NCBI GenBank assembly: GCA_049700455.1 | Contig: JBNAVJ010000012.1 | Span: 1 to 64,000 of the forward strand | Direction of reading: 5' to 3' | Length of the DNA stretch: 64,000 nt | Source: JBNAVJ01 sp049700455 | Lineage (GTDB): Bacteria; Bacteroidota; Ignavibacteria; Tepidaquicellales; Tepidaquicellaceae | Part shown: positions 51,471 to 59,352 of the stretch, in pieces | Layout of the letters: the number at the start of each line of letters is the position of its first letter | How positions within the stretch are numbered: position 1 is the stretch's first letter | Program-made: the position numbers and the translations under genes | Notes under the pieces: generated by a model | Database searches by the model: none | What the model was told of the DNA's origin: nothing | Seen by the model: only the letters and a program-made list of their open reading frames with translations

Positions 51471-52268
51471 TTAGAAGCCTGTCACGCTTTCACCTCCATC
51501 AACGTGAATTACACCTCCTGTCATCCAGTGAGAATCACGTTTATAATTATCTACTATAAAATTAGCTATATCTTCAGGTTGTGTAAGTCGTCCTTGAGCA
51601 TTACGGCTCAAAGCAAATTGTACAAGTTTATCGCTATTAGGAATCTTCTTTAAAGCTGGTGTTTCAGTAACCCCAGCAAGAATTGCATTGGCAGCAATTT
51701 CATATGGTCCGAGTTCAAAAGCAAGTTGTCTTATGTGCGATTCAAGGCAAGCTTTAGCTGCAGAGACTGCTCCATAAAATTCTATGACACGTGAACCACC
51801 TGAAGAGGTCAGGGCAAAGATTTTGCTGCCTTTAGCTATCAATTTGCGATTAAAAACATCCTGAGTCCAGTAGACAAGTGAATTTGCCATTACATCCAGA
51901 GTCATTTCAAGTTGCTTCTGATTTATCTGGTTTTCCGGATTGGAGTCAATAAATTTTCTAAGTGTTCCAAATGCCAACGAATGAACAAGAACTTTAATTA
52001 TAGGATTTGTTCTGGATTGGAAAATTTCCTGAACCTTGTCCAATACCTCACGTCTCCGGTTAGGGTCAGCGGCATTGATATTGAAGAAATGTGCCTCAAC
52101 GCCATAGGATTTAATTTGTTCTATTTCTTGTTGTACTGTGTCCATAGTTTGAGCTCTATCAAGATGGACACCAATAATGTTCACTCCGTCCTGTGCGAGA
52201 GCCAGTGAAATTGCTTTTCCGAATCCACTGGATGCCCCAAGAATCAATGCATAGTAGGTTTTATTCAT
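51471..52268 (-). CDS. Short-chain dehydrogenase, FabL-like enoyl-ACP reductase
   Basis: The 265-residue Rossmann enzyme has the cofactor motif GASSGFGKAI (11-20), SSGGSRVIEFYGAVSAAKAC with Y165 and K172 spaced Y-x6-K, as in enoyl-ACP reductases rather than the Y-x3-K of ordinary SDRs, and ANAILAGVTETPALKKIPN, which closely follows Bacillus FabL. It would catalyse the last reductive step of each fatty-acid elongation cycle. The genomic link with accB and accC supports this. A different short-chain reductase activity cannot be excluded. Confidence 0.78.
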   Translation of the reverse strand: MNKTYYALILGASSGFGKAISLALAQDGVNIIGVHLDRAQTMDTVQQEIEQIKSYGVEAHFFNINAADPNRRREVLDKVQEIFQSRTNPIIKVLVHSLAFGTLRKFIDSNPENQINQKQLEMTLDVMANSLVYWTQDVFNRKLIAKGSKIFALTSSGGSRVIEFYGAVSAAKACLESHIRQLAFELGPYEIAANAILAGVTETPALKKIPNSDKLVQFALSRNAQGRLTQPEDIANFIVDNYKRDSHWMTGGVIHVDGGESVTGF

Positions 52269-52273
52269 ATATT

Positions 52274-52780
52274 CTATTTACTTTTTAATGCAAAAGCAAG
52301 AGTAATTAAACTAATAACAGATAAAAAAGCAATAACAACAACAAATGATGAAATGTTCCATAATTCTCCAACAATACCCCACACAATAAAAATCCATAAA
52401 ACAGAAACATTAAAAAACAAACTCCAGCTCAACATCATAGACTGACGTGTTGAACGTTTCTTATGGAAAGTTCTAAATAAGGTGCTGATAAAAATAAAAT
52501 AAAACAGGGCTAATCCTGCCAGGGAGAGAATTATATAAACAAGAGCTCTAACGTTTGTGAGGGTTTTTATTTCCTTTTTAGGAACAAAACTGGTATCAAG
52601 TCTTATATTTGACGAGTCAATACTTGCATTTAATTGATTGGAGCGCGTCAAAGACGTATCTATAAGTAATGGGTTTTTAAAAGTGCCTGTATCAGCAACA
52701 TTTTGTGAGAGAACAGGAAGTTCACTGAACACAGACATCAAACCGATGAAGATCAATATAAATGTATAGTTGCTACGCAT
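52274..52780 (-). CDS. Hypothetical membrane protein
   Basis: The 168-residue protein has a signal-like N terminus (FILIFIGLMSVFSELPVLS), a Ser/Asp/Asn-rich segment predicted outside the membrane, and three hydrophobic helices (ALVYIILSLAGLALFYFIFI, the FFNVSVLWIFIVWGIVG stretch, and FVVVIAFLSVISLITLAFAL). A basic loop FRTFHKKRSTRQ separates the first two. I do not recognise the family. It overlaps accC by 8 bases and is 5 bases from the reductase gene, so it is co-translated with fatty-acid genes and could anchor something to the membrane. Confidence 0.7.
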   Translation of the reverse strand: MRSNYTFILIFIGLMSVFSELPVLSQNVADTGTFKNPLLIDTSLTRSNQLNASIDSSNIRLDTSFVPKKEIKTLTNVRALVYIILSLAGLALFYFIFISTLFRTFHKKRSTRQSMMLSWSLFFNVSVLWIFIVWGIVGELWNISSFVVVIAFLSVISLITLAFALKSK

Positions 52781-54122
52781 TAAATCTATTACTTAACATT
52801 TTATCAATATAAGTAGTATCGTAATCTCCATTTACAAAGTGCTTATCATTCATAATCTCTATATAGAGAGGTATAGTTGTTTTTATTCCTTCAATAACAA
52901 ACTCATTCAGAGCTCTATTCATCCTTTTGATAGCATCCTCTCTGTTATCAGCTCTTACTACCAGTTTTGCCAGCAGGGAATCGTAATATTTAGGTACCCG
53001 ATAACCCGAATAACAATGTGTGTCGACTCTAATGCCTGTACCTCCTGGTAGATGAAAGGCAGTAATTAACCCTGGTGAAGATCTAAAATTGTTATCGGGA
53101 TCTTCCGCATTTATCCTGCATTCTATTGAATGCCCCACAGATTTAACGGATTTGAAGCTTAGTTTCTCGCCAGATGCAATCAGAATTTGTTCCTTTACCA
53201 AATCTTTGTTTGTAACTACTTCTGTAATCGGATGTTCAACCTGAATACGTGTATTCATTTCCATAAAGTAAAAGTTTCTATTTTTATCTACAAGGAACTC
53301 AATAGTACCGGCATTTAAATAATTTATTACTTTAGCAATCTGGATAGCAGTTTGAGCCATCTTCTGTCGCACTTCATTATCAATAAAAGGTGAAGGCGTT
53401 TCTTCAATTAATTTTTGATGTCTTCTCTGGATGGTGCAATCCCGTTCCCAGAGATGAGCTACATTACCAAATTTATCAGCTAAAACCTGGAATTCTATAT
53501 GTCTGGGGTTTTCAATAAGTTTTTCAATATAGATATCATCGTTGCCGAAAGCATTTTTAGCCTCGATTTTTGCAAGAGTAAAGAGGCGTTCAAATTGTTC
53601 AGAGTCATAAACTACCTTCATTCCCGTACCGCCACCACCGGCTGCTGCTTTTAACATTATGGGGAAACCTATCGTTGAAGCAAATTTCATTGCCTCCTGT
53701 AAATCATTTATAACCCCATCACTACCGGGAATAACTGGAATATTGTGTTCTTTCATTGTTTGTTTTGCTTCAGATTTGTTTCCCATTTTTCTGATAGCGG
53801 CAGGTGTGGGACCGATAAAAATCAAGTTTGAATCAGCACATATTTCTGCAAATTCAGCATTTTCTGCAAGGAAACCATAACCTGGATGTATAGCATCAGC
53901 ATTTGTAATTTCTGCAGCTGCGATTATTCTCGGAATATTTAAATAGCTGTCCGTTGAAGGTGGAGGGCCTACACATACAGCTTCATCAGCGAAGCGTATA
54001 TGTAAGGAGTCTTTATCTTCTGTGGAATATATAGCAACAGTATTTATTCCAAGTTCCTTACAGGTACGGATAATCCTCAAAGCTATTTCACCCCGATTAG
54101 CTATCAAAATTTTCTTAATCAT
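52773..54122 (-). CDS. accC: Acetyl-CoA carboxylase, biotin carboxylase subunit
   Basis: The 449-residue ATP-grasp enzyme has KKILIANRGEIALRIIRTCK, IHPGYGFLAENAEFAEIC, the glycine-rich AAAGGGGTGMKVV lid, HLWERDCTIQRRHQKLIEET and MEMNTRIQVEHPITE. It carboxylates biotin on AccB in the first step of fatty-acid synthesis. Length is standard. It follows accB by 17 bases. Confidence 0.97.
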   Translation of the reverse strand: MIKKILIANRGEIALRIIRTCKELGINTVAIYSTEDKDSLHIRFADEAVCVGPPPSTDSYLNIPRIIAAAEITNADAIHPGYGFLAENAEFAEICADSNLIFIGPTPAAIRKMGNKSEAKQTMKEHNIPVIPGSDGVINDLQEAMKFASTIGFPIMLKAAAGGGGTGMKVVYDSEQFERLFTLAKIEAKNAFGNDDIYIEKLIENPRHIEFQVLADKFGNVAHLWERDCTIQRRHQKLIEETPSPFIDNEVRQKMAQTAIQIAKVINYLNAGTIEFLVDKNRNFYFMEMNTRIQVEHPITEVVTNKDLVKEQILIASGEKLSFKSVKSVGHSIECRINAEDPDNNFRSSPGLITAFHLPGGTGIRVDTHCYSGYRVPKYYDSLLAKLVVRADNREDAIKRMNRALNEFVIEGIKTTIPLYIEIMNDKHFVNGDYDTTYIDKMLSNRFNA

Positions 54123-54139
54123 TGGAAGTTTTTTTAAAT

Positions 54140-54622
54140 TTATGCTTTTTCAATCAAGAACAAGGGCTGGTCATATTCAACTGCCTGTCCATTCTCTACC
54201 AGAATTTTATAAACTTTACCTTCTACTTCCGATTCAATTTCGTTCATTAATTTCATTGCTTCGATAATACAGAGTACAGTTCCAACTTTGACGTAGCTGC
54301 CAACATTGACATATGGTTCTGCATCAGGAGCAGGTGCCCGATAGAAGGTCCCGACCATAGGAGAACGGACTTCTACAATATTAGGTGGAATGGCTTCTTC
54401 TTTCAGTTCAATTTTAGTTTCGGCAGCTGCAGACTGAGAAGTTACGGTTGAAGTTCCAATGTTTTCAGAAAGAGAGGGAAGCTGAGCAGGGGAAAAATTC
54501 TGAAATACTTTTGGTCTTGGCTTTGAAAGCCTGATTTTTGTGCCTTCTTCCTCAATTTCCAGTTCTGCGAGATTGCTGGAATCGAGCATTTTAATCAGTT
54601 TCTTGATGTAGTTTAGGTCCAT
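54140..54622 (-). CDS. accB: Acetyl-CoA carboxylase, biotin carboxyl carrier protein
   Basis: The 160-residue protein has a short N-terminal helical region, a Ser/Ala-rich linker and a biotinyl domain (VRSPMVGTFYRAPAPDAEPY, then CIIEAMKLMNEIES) with the modified lysine at K124. It shuttles carboxyl groups between AccC and the AccAD transferase, whose genes are not in this window. It starts 24 bases after efp. Confidence 0.97.
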   Translation of the reverse strand: MDLNYIKKLIKMLDSSNLAELEIEEEGTKIRLSKPRPKVFQNFSPAQLPSLSENIGTSTVTSQSAAAETKIELKEEAIPPNIVEVRSPMVGTFYRAPAPDAEPYVNVGSYVKVGTVLCIIEAMKLMNEIESEVEGKVYKILVENGQAVEYDQPLFLIEKA

Positions 54623-54646
54623 TTTTTGGATATTTATATTTGATTT

Positions 54647-55213
54647 TTAATTAGTTTTAACTCGTTCCACATATTCCCGCGTTCTAACGTCAACGCGGAT
54701 TATATCCCCCTCATTAATGAAAAGAGGGGCATTTATGACGGCACCTGTTTCAAGTGTTATTTGTTTTGTGGCACCGGTTGCTGTGTTGCCCTTGACCCCG
54801 GGCGGAGCTGAAATTACTTCAAGTTCAACGTGTGGTGGTAAATCAACTGAAATAGGAATTTCATCGTGAAAAACTATCTGGAGGGTCTGACCAGGTTTTA
54901 AGAAATCCTTTTTATCTCCGATTAACTCTCCCGAAAGGTGAATTTGCTCGTAAGTTTCATTATCCATAAAGTAATACTCATAATTATCTTTGTATAAAAA
55001 CTGAAAATCCCGATATTCGAGTCGTTCAATTTCGATTTCGTCACCGGAGCGGAACCTGTTTTCGATGATTTTTCCATTTTTCAAGTTTCGCATTTTTACC
55101 TGATAAAAAGCTCGTAAGTTGCCTGGTGTACGGTGTTCTACGCTTAAAACTTCGTGTAGTTCTCCGTTAAATTTAATAATGATTCCAGTTTTTAAGTCAC
55201 TTGTTGTTGGCAT
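54647..55213 (-). CDS. efp: Elongation factor P
   Basis: The 188-residue three-domain protein relieves ribosome stalling at polyproline. KTGIIIKFNGELHEVLSVEH, YQVKMRNLKNGKIIENRFRS and the C-terminal GDIIRVDVRTREYVERV are characteristic. The tip of domain I reads HRTPGNLRAF, so the site of the modified Lys34 of E. coli is Asn32 here, and neither of the well-known modifications could act. The same loop is familiar from green sulfur bacteria. It is first in the operon leading into accB and accC. Confidence 0.95.
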   Translation of the reverse strand: MPTTSDLKTGIIIKFNGELHEVLSVEHRTPGNLRAFYQVKMRNLKNGKIIENRFRSGDEIEIERLEYRDFQFLYKDNYEYYFMDNETYEQIHLSGELIGDKKDFLKPGQTLQIVFHDEIPISVDLPPHVELEVISAPPGVKGNTATGATKQITLETGAVINAPLFINEGDIIRVDVRTREYVERVKTN

Positions 55214-55255
55214 AAGTCCTTAATTTTTAATAATTACGTTTTTAAACATCTAACA

Positions 55256-55284
55256 AATATAAGTATTTCATTAACTAAAATCAA
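55256..55284 (-). promoter_or_regulatory. Promoter of the efp-accBC-tubulin operon
   Basis: On the minus strand TTGATT (55284-55279), a 17-bp spacer and TATATT (55261-55256, extended to TATATTTG) form a good sigma70-like promoter that also fits the Bacteroidetes -7 element. A start near 55249 gives a leader of about 37 bases to efp. Confidence 0.6.
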
Positions 55285-55306
55285 TCATAGATGGAGTTTT
55301 TTTAGT

Positions 55307-55335
55307 TTGATTTTTAAGCATTTTTTGGGTATTTT
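55307..55335 (+). promoter_or_regulatory. Promoter of gapA
   Basis: TTGATT (55307-55312), a 17-bp spacer and TATTTT (55330-55335) lie back to back with the efp promoter. A start near 55342 leaves about 43 bases to the ATG. The hexamers match those before rpsF. Confidence 0.45.
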
Positions 55336-55384
55336 TTGTAAAAATTTATTGTTTTTAAATAAAATTATTATAAAAGGAGTCAAA

Positions 55385-56380
55385 ATGGCTATAAAAATTG
55401 CAATTAATGGATTCGGTAGAATTGGCCGCCTGGTCTTCAAGAGAATGAAACAATTAGGTGGGTTTGATGTGGTAGCTATAAATGATTTGACTGATGCCGG
55501 CACGCTTGCTCATCTTTTGAAGTATGATTCGGTTCATGGTAAATTTCCATTCCCAATTAGTGTTGCAGATGGTGGGATTAATGTTGATGGAGACGAGATA
55601 AAAATTCTTTCTGAAAAAGACCCTTCTAAGCTACCATGGAGAGAACTTGGTGCAGAAGTTGTAATTGAATCAACAGGTGTTTTTACAAATAAAGAAAAAC
55701 TTTCACTGCATCTTGCTGCTGGAGCAAAAAAAGTTATCCTTACGGCACTACCAAAAGATGACCTTGATGCTATTGTAGTCCTTGGCGTGAACGATAATAT
55801 TTTAAAACCTGAACACAAGATTGTTTCAAACGCATCCTGTACAACTAATTGTCTTGCCCCAATGGTCAAAGTTTTGAATGATACTTTTGGAATAGAACGC
55901 GGTTTTATGACCACTGTCCATGCATATACAAATGATCAAGTTATGCTTGACCAACCACACAAAGATTTACGTCGTGCAAGAGCTGGGGCTGTTAACATTC
56001 TCCCAACAACTACTGGTGCTGCTAAGGCAGTTGGTAAAGTTATTCCCGAGCTGAAGGGAAAACTTGATGGGTTTGCATTAAGGGTACCTGTGCCGGATGG
56101 TTCAATTACGGATTTTGTGTGTATATTAAAGAAGAGTGTGACTAAAGAAGATGTCAATGCGGCAATGAGGGCCGCTTCTGAAGGTACACTTAAAGGGATT
56201 ATGGAGTATTGCGAAGATCCAGTTGTATCTTCTGATATAGTAGGAAATTCTCATTCGTGTATATTTGACTCCTTATCTACAATGGTAAGTGATAATTTGG
56301 TTAAAGTAGTAGGCTGGTATGATAATGAGTTGGGTTATAGTTGTAGAGTTGTAGATTTAATTTTTAAAATTTTAAAATAA
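55385..56380 (+). CDS. gapA: Glyceraldehyde-3-phosphate dehydrogenase
   Basis: The 331-residue NAD-binding enzyme begins AIKIAINGFGRIGRLVFKRM and has the catalytic cysteine in SNASCTTNCLAP near residue 151, HAYTNDQVMLDQPHKDLRRA and WYDNELGYSCRVVDLI. It interconverts glyceraldehyde 3-phosphate and 1,3-bisphosphoglycerate. The frame extends upstream to 55307, but that part overlaps the promoter; ATG 55385 follows AAAAGGAG and gives the standard N terminus. Confidence 0.97.
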   Translation: MAIKIAINGFGRIGRLVFKRMKQLGGFDVVAINDLTDAGTLAHLLKYDSVHGKFPFPISVADGGINVDGDEIKILSEKDPSKLPWRELGAEVVIESTGVFTNKEKLSLHLAAGAKKVILTALPKDDLDAIVVLGVNDNILKPEHKIVSNASCTTNCLAPMVKVLNDTFGIERGFMTTVHAYTNDQVMLDQPHKDLRRARAGAVNILPTTTGAAKAVGKVIPELKGKLDGFALRVPVPDGSITDFVCILKKSVTKEDVNAAMRAASEGTLKGIMEYCEDPVVSSDIVGNSHSCIFDSLSTMVSDNLVKVVGWYDNELGYSCRVVDLIFKILK

Positions 56381-56409
56381 TAATTTTGTTTACAAAAGAG
56401 CCTATTATA

Positions 56410-57027
56410 ATGAAAAGAGCTAAAGCCGGTGTATTGGTGTTGATAGTAGCAATTTTGAGTTTTTCCTGTTCAGGGTATATAGATGCTTATAAAAACTTAC
56501 AGAGACTGCAATTTAAATTGGGAAAGGTGCATAACTTTAAGCTTGCAGAAATTACTTTGAACGATAAAGCAAACCTGAACGATATTGGGGTAATAGATAT
56601 GGCGAAACTTATTGCTGCTTTTTCCTCAGGTGTGCTAAAGACTCAGTTTACTCTTGATTTACTTGCTAAGAATCCTAATGATGGAACAGGTGGAACTCCT
56701 AATACGAGTGCTGTAATAAGAGCTCTTGAGTGGAGACTTTATCTTGATCAGAAAGAAGTATTACAGGGAAATATTGACAAAGGTATTGAGATACCAGGAA
56801 TTGGGCAGGAAACGGTTATTCCGGTAGAGGTTACTTTTGATATGCTGAAATTTTTTCACGGTGAAAATCTTAATAGTTTGATAAATCTTGCTCTTGTCCT
56901 CGGCGGGAAGCAGGGGTCCAGTTCACGACTTGAATTAAAAATTAAACCTACTGTTGACACAATTTTTGGTCCGATTACCTATCCCGGTGAAATAACAGTG
57001 GTTGACAAAGAGTTCCGAAGTCAATAA
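56410..57027 (+). CDS. Lipoprotein, LEA14/WHy-like
   Basis: The 205-residue protein (from MKRAKAG; an upstream ATG at 56386 would add 8 residues) has a lipoprotein signal with lipobox LSFSC. The mature part KVHNFKLAEITLNDKANLND, then TQFTLDLLAKNPND, and VIPVEVTFDMLKFFHGENLN has the alternating pattern of LEA-type-2 (WHy) domains, a small beta-sandwich seen in many bacterial lipoproteins. It is likely tethered to a membrane facing the periplasm. Function is unknown. The next lipoprotein gene begins 22 bases later. Confidence 0.65.
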   Translation: MKRAKAGVLVLIVAILSFSCSGYIDAYKNLQRLQFKLGKVHNFKLAEITLNDKANLNDIGVIDMAKLIAAFSSGVLKTQFTLDLLAKNPNDGTGGTPNTSAVIRALEWRLYLDQKEVLQGNIDKGIEIPGIGQETVIPVEVTFDMLKFFHGENLNSLINLALVLGGKQGSSSRLELKIKPTVDTIFGPITYPGEITVVDKEFRSQ

Positions 57028-57049
57028 TCAATAACTTGTTTCTCATTAA

Positions 57050-57634
57050 ATGCGGTATTTTCTGCTTTTGTTTTTTTCAGTAGTAACAGGTGTTTTGTAT
57101 TCCTGTTCAACGGGAATCAGAACTTTTGACTGGCTTGATACGAAGGATTCAACCAGAGTAAGTAATAATGTAATGGTATTATGTTTACTCCGTGATCTGG
57201 AATATCGCAATGCTATAGAAGAACAACTTGCAACGTCTCTCAAGACTCTGAATTATAATGCTGTTCAGAGTCTTACTGTTTTGTCTCCGACAGATAAGCT
57301 CTCAAAAGAAGATTTTTCGGTACTGCTTAAATCTAAAGATATCAATACTGTTATTGGTGTTAAATATGAAGGTTCTGTTATTCAGAAAACAACAGATAAT
57401 AGAATCAGGCTTTATACATTTTATAGGCGTTTTTATAGGCATTTTTTCAAGCGTGTTTATATTGAAAGGACACAAAATACAATATTTCAGGCTACACTCT
57501 TCAATGTAGAAACTGGAAAAGATGTATGGGTTGCAACTATCAAAATAAAAGATTTTGGTAGTGTGACAGAACTTGCCAAAATACTTGCAGACGAAATTAT
57601 TAAACAATTAAAAGTTAGAAAATTGATAAATTGA
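57050..57634 (+). CDS. Hypothetical lipoprotein
   Basis: The 194-residue protein starts with a short hydrophobic signal and lipobox LYSCS, then RTFDWLDTKDSTRVSNNVMV. A central region (SKDINTVIGVKYEGSVIQKT) and the C-terminal DVWVATIKIKDFGSVTELAK, then ILADEIIKQLKV, resemble the small alpha/beta domain of periplasmic lipoproteins that resist duplication-type classification. I do not recognise the family. Its stop overlaps the TTG start of the following membrane protein gene, so the two are probably coupled. Confidence 0.7.
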   Translation: MRYFLLLFFSVVTGVLYSCSTGIRTFDWLDTKDSTRVSNNVMVLCLLRDLEYRNAIEEQLATSLKTLNYNAVQSLTVLSPTDKLSKEDFSVLLKSKDINTVIGVKYEGSVIQKTTDNRIRLYTFYRRFYRHFFKRVYIERTQNTIFQATLFNVETGKDVWVATIKIKDFGSVTELAKILADEIIKQLKVRKLIN

Positions 57635-59088
57635 AATTAAAATCTTTCACACTGCCCACTTATGTGATTATTACCTTAATTGTTTTTTCTGCTGTTGTGA
57701 TTACTTATGGATTTATTTTTATAACAAATGTAATCGACTTTGATACCGATGCTTATGCCCACTATATAATAGCAAGAGAATTGATTATTAATCCATTTAA
57801 TTTTGGTATTAACTGGGTCTGGTTGCCACTATATCATTACTTATTAACATTTGCTATCAAATTAAATCTATCTTTTGAAAATGTCAGGATGTTTAATCTT
57901 ATTATCTGGGTTGTTTTAAATTTTGTTTTATTTTTCTATTTAAGGTCTCAGAGTCAAAAAAACAGTAGTTATGTTCCACTGGTATCTTTTATCTTTAGTG
58001 TTACCTTTCCTATTGGTATGGTTTATGCTACAAGTGCTCAGTATGAGACTTTTTTTGTCTTATTGCTCTTATTGTTTGTGATATTTGCAGAGAGAAAGAA
58101 GTATTTTGTTTCATCGATTTTTTTGTGTATGGCAGTGCTGACAAGATACGAAGCGTGGTTTGTACTTGTTATTTCAGCCGTATATATTTTATATAAGTAC
58201 ATTCGGTATCGCAAGTTGACTTATCTTAAATACCTGTTCCAATTAATTTTTCTTCCTTCTGCTGCTATTTTAATATGGGCTATTTTAAGATTGCCTTATG
58301 ATGGAAAGTTTTTCGGATTTTTGTTTGAGACAAAAGAATTTGTATCAGGGGCGCTTGGTAAACTTCAGCCATCTGTTTCAGATTCTATAAGATGGTATGA
58401 TTTTTTCTATTATATACTTTATGTACCATTTTTAATGATGACAGTTAATCTTGTATTTGTATTTTTAGGAATTAAAAGGGTGTGGATGGAATATAGATTT
58501 TTATTTCTTACTGGAATGGCAGTAGTTATATTTATAAGTATAAGTTATGTTTTAAAAACAAATCTTGGATTGTTCAGACATTTTATTCCCGCCCTTACTA
58601 TTTACTCAGTTTTGTGTGCTGCCGGTATTGAAGAGGTTAGTTTATACCTTAAACGAAAATTTTCACAAAGTCGTTTTATTTTGGTGTTTACTAATTATCT
58701 GGTTGTAATATTTGTAGCCATTCAGCTTTCAGTTGTTCTATATTGGGGATATATATGGACGAGGACTTATGAAAAAGGATTTCCCGACAAGCAAGAGATA
58801 GCAGAATTTTTGGTAACTCTTCCGGTCAACAGCAAAATACTTACGAATGATGCTGTGATAAAAGTGTTGAGTGGGTTACCTTATGAGCGGTTTGATAATT
58901 ACTGGTTAACTGGAGAGGAGAAAACTTTCAGTTATCTAACCGAATTAAAAAAACAAAAGGGAGAAGTTTACATTGTAGTTCCATTAGAGGAGTCAATTCC
59001 ATATAGTGTGCTTGGTAATATAAAAAAGGTATCAAATGAAAACCCCAGGAGTCATCAAAAACTTGTTGTAATTGAGGTAGGTAGTTGA
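57631..59088 (+). CDS. Polytopic membrane protein, GT-C (ArnT/GT39-like) glycosyltransferase
   Basis: The 485-residue protein has about ten membrane helices. The first periplasmic loop contains FDTDAYAHYIIARELIINPF and NWVWLPLYHYLL, the position and acidic pattern of GT-C catalytic loops, and AVLTRYEAWFVLVIS follows, typical of dolichyl/undecaprenyl-phosphate-sugar mannosyltransferases. The C-terminal soluble part has SKILTNDAVIKVLSGLPYER. It probably transfers a sugar from a lipid carrier on the periplasmic side; the acceptor is unknown. The start is TTG inside the preceding stop. Confidence 0.68.
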   Translation: MKLKSFTLPTYVIITLIVFSAVVITYGFIFITNVIDFDTDAYAHYIIARELIINPFNFGINWVWLPLYHYLLTFAIKLNLSFENVRMFNLIIWVVLNFVLFFYLRSQSQKNSSYVPLVSFIFSVTFPIGMVYATSAQYETFFVLLLLLFVIFAERKKYFVSSIFLCMAVLTRYEAWFVLVISAVYILYKYIRYRKLTYLKYLFQLIFLPSAAILIWAILRLPYDGKFFGFLFETKEFVSGALGKLQPSVSDSIRWYDFFYYILYVPFLMMTVNLVFVFLGIKRVWMEYRFLFLTGMAVVIFISISYVLKTNLGLFRHFIPALTIYSVLCAAGIEEVSLYLKRKFSQSRFILVFTNYLVVIFVAIQLSVVLYWGYIWTRTYEKGFPDKQEIAEFLVTLPVNSKILTNDAVIKVLSGLPYERFDNYWLTGEEKTFSYLTELKKQKGEVYIVVPLEESIPYSVLGNIKKVSNENPRSHQKLVVIEVGS

Positions 59089-59147
59089 GAAAAAATAGGG
59101 ACTTGAAAAAGGGAAAAATGAGTTTTATTTTTACTTTAAAGTTAATT

Positions 59148-59220
<73 letters not shown>

Positions 59221-59232
59221 CTTGTTTTTTAT

Positions 59233-59306
59233 GGCGTCGTACCCAAGTGGCTTAAGGGAGCAGTCTGCAAAACTGCCATTCATCGGTTCGAATCCGATCG
59301 ACGCCT
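59233..59306 (+). tRNA. tRNA-Cys (anticodon GCA)
   Basis: The acceptor stem GGCGTCG pairs with CGACGCC. The anticodon stem GCAGT/ACTGC encloses CTGCAAA, giving GCA, and the T-arm is ATCGGTTCGAATCCGAT. The discriminator T is expected for cysteine. It lies 12 bases after tRNA-Gly, so both are presumably cut from one transcript. Confidence 0.94.
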
Positions 59307-59313
59307 CGGGGAT

Positions 59314-59342
59314 AACCGCAGTTTTAAAATGCGGTTTTTTTT
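59314..59342 (+). terminator. Terminator of the tRNA-Gly/tRNA-Cys transcript
   Basis: AACCGCA (59314-59320) pairs with TGCGGTT (59330-59336), the loop itself is palindromic (TTTTAAAA), and eight T follow. The next start codon is only 10 bases further on. Confidence 0.85.
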
Positions 59343-59352
59343 ATATCAGTCT

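Noticed and set aside
55307..55384. Upstream start for GapA adding 26 residues
   Set aside because: GAPDH N termini are conserved from AIKIAINGFGRIG, and ATG 55385 has a good ribosome binding site while the extension covers the promoter.
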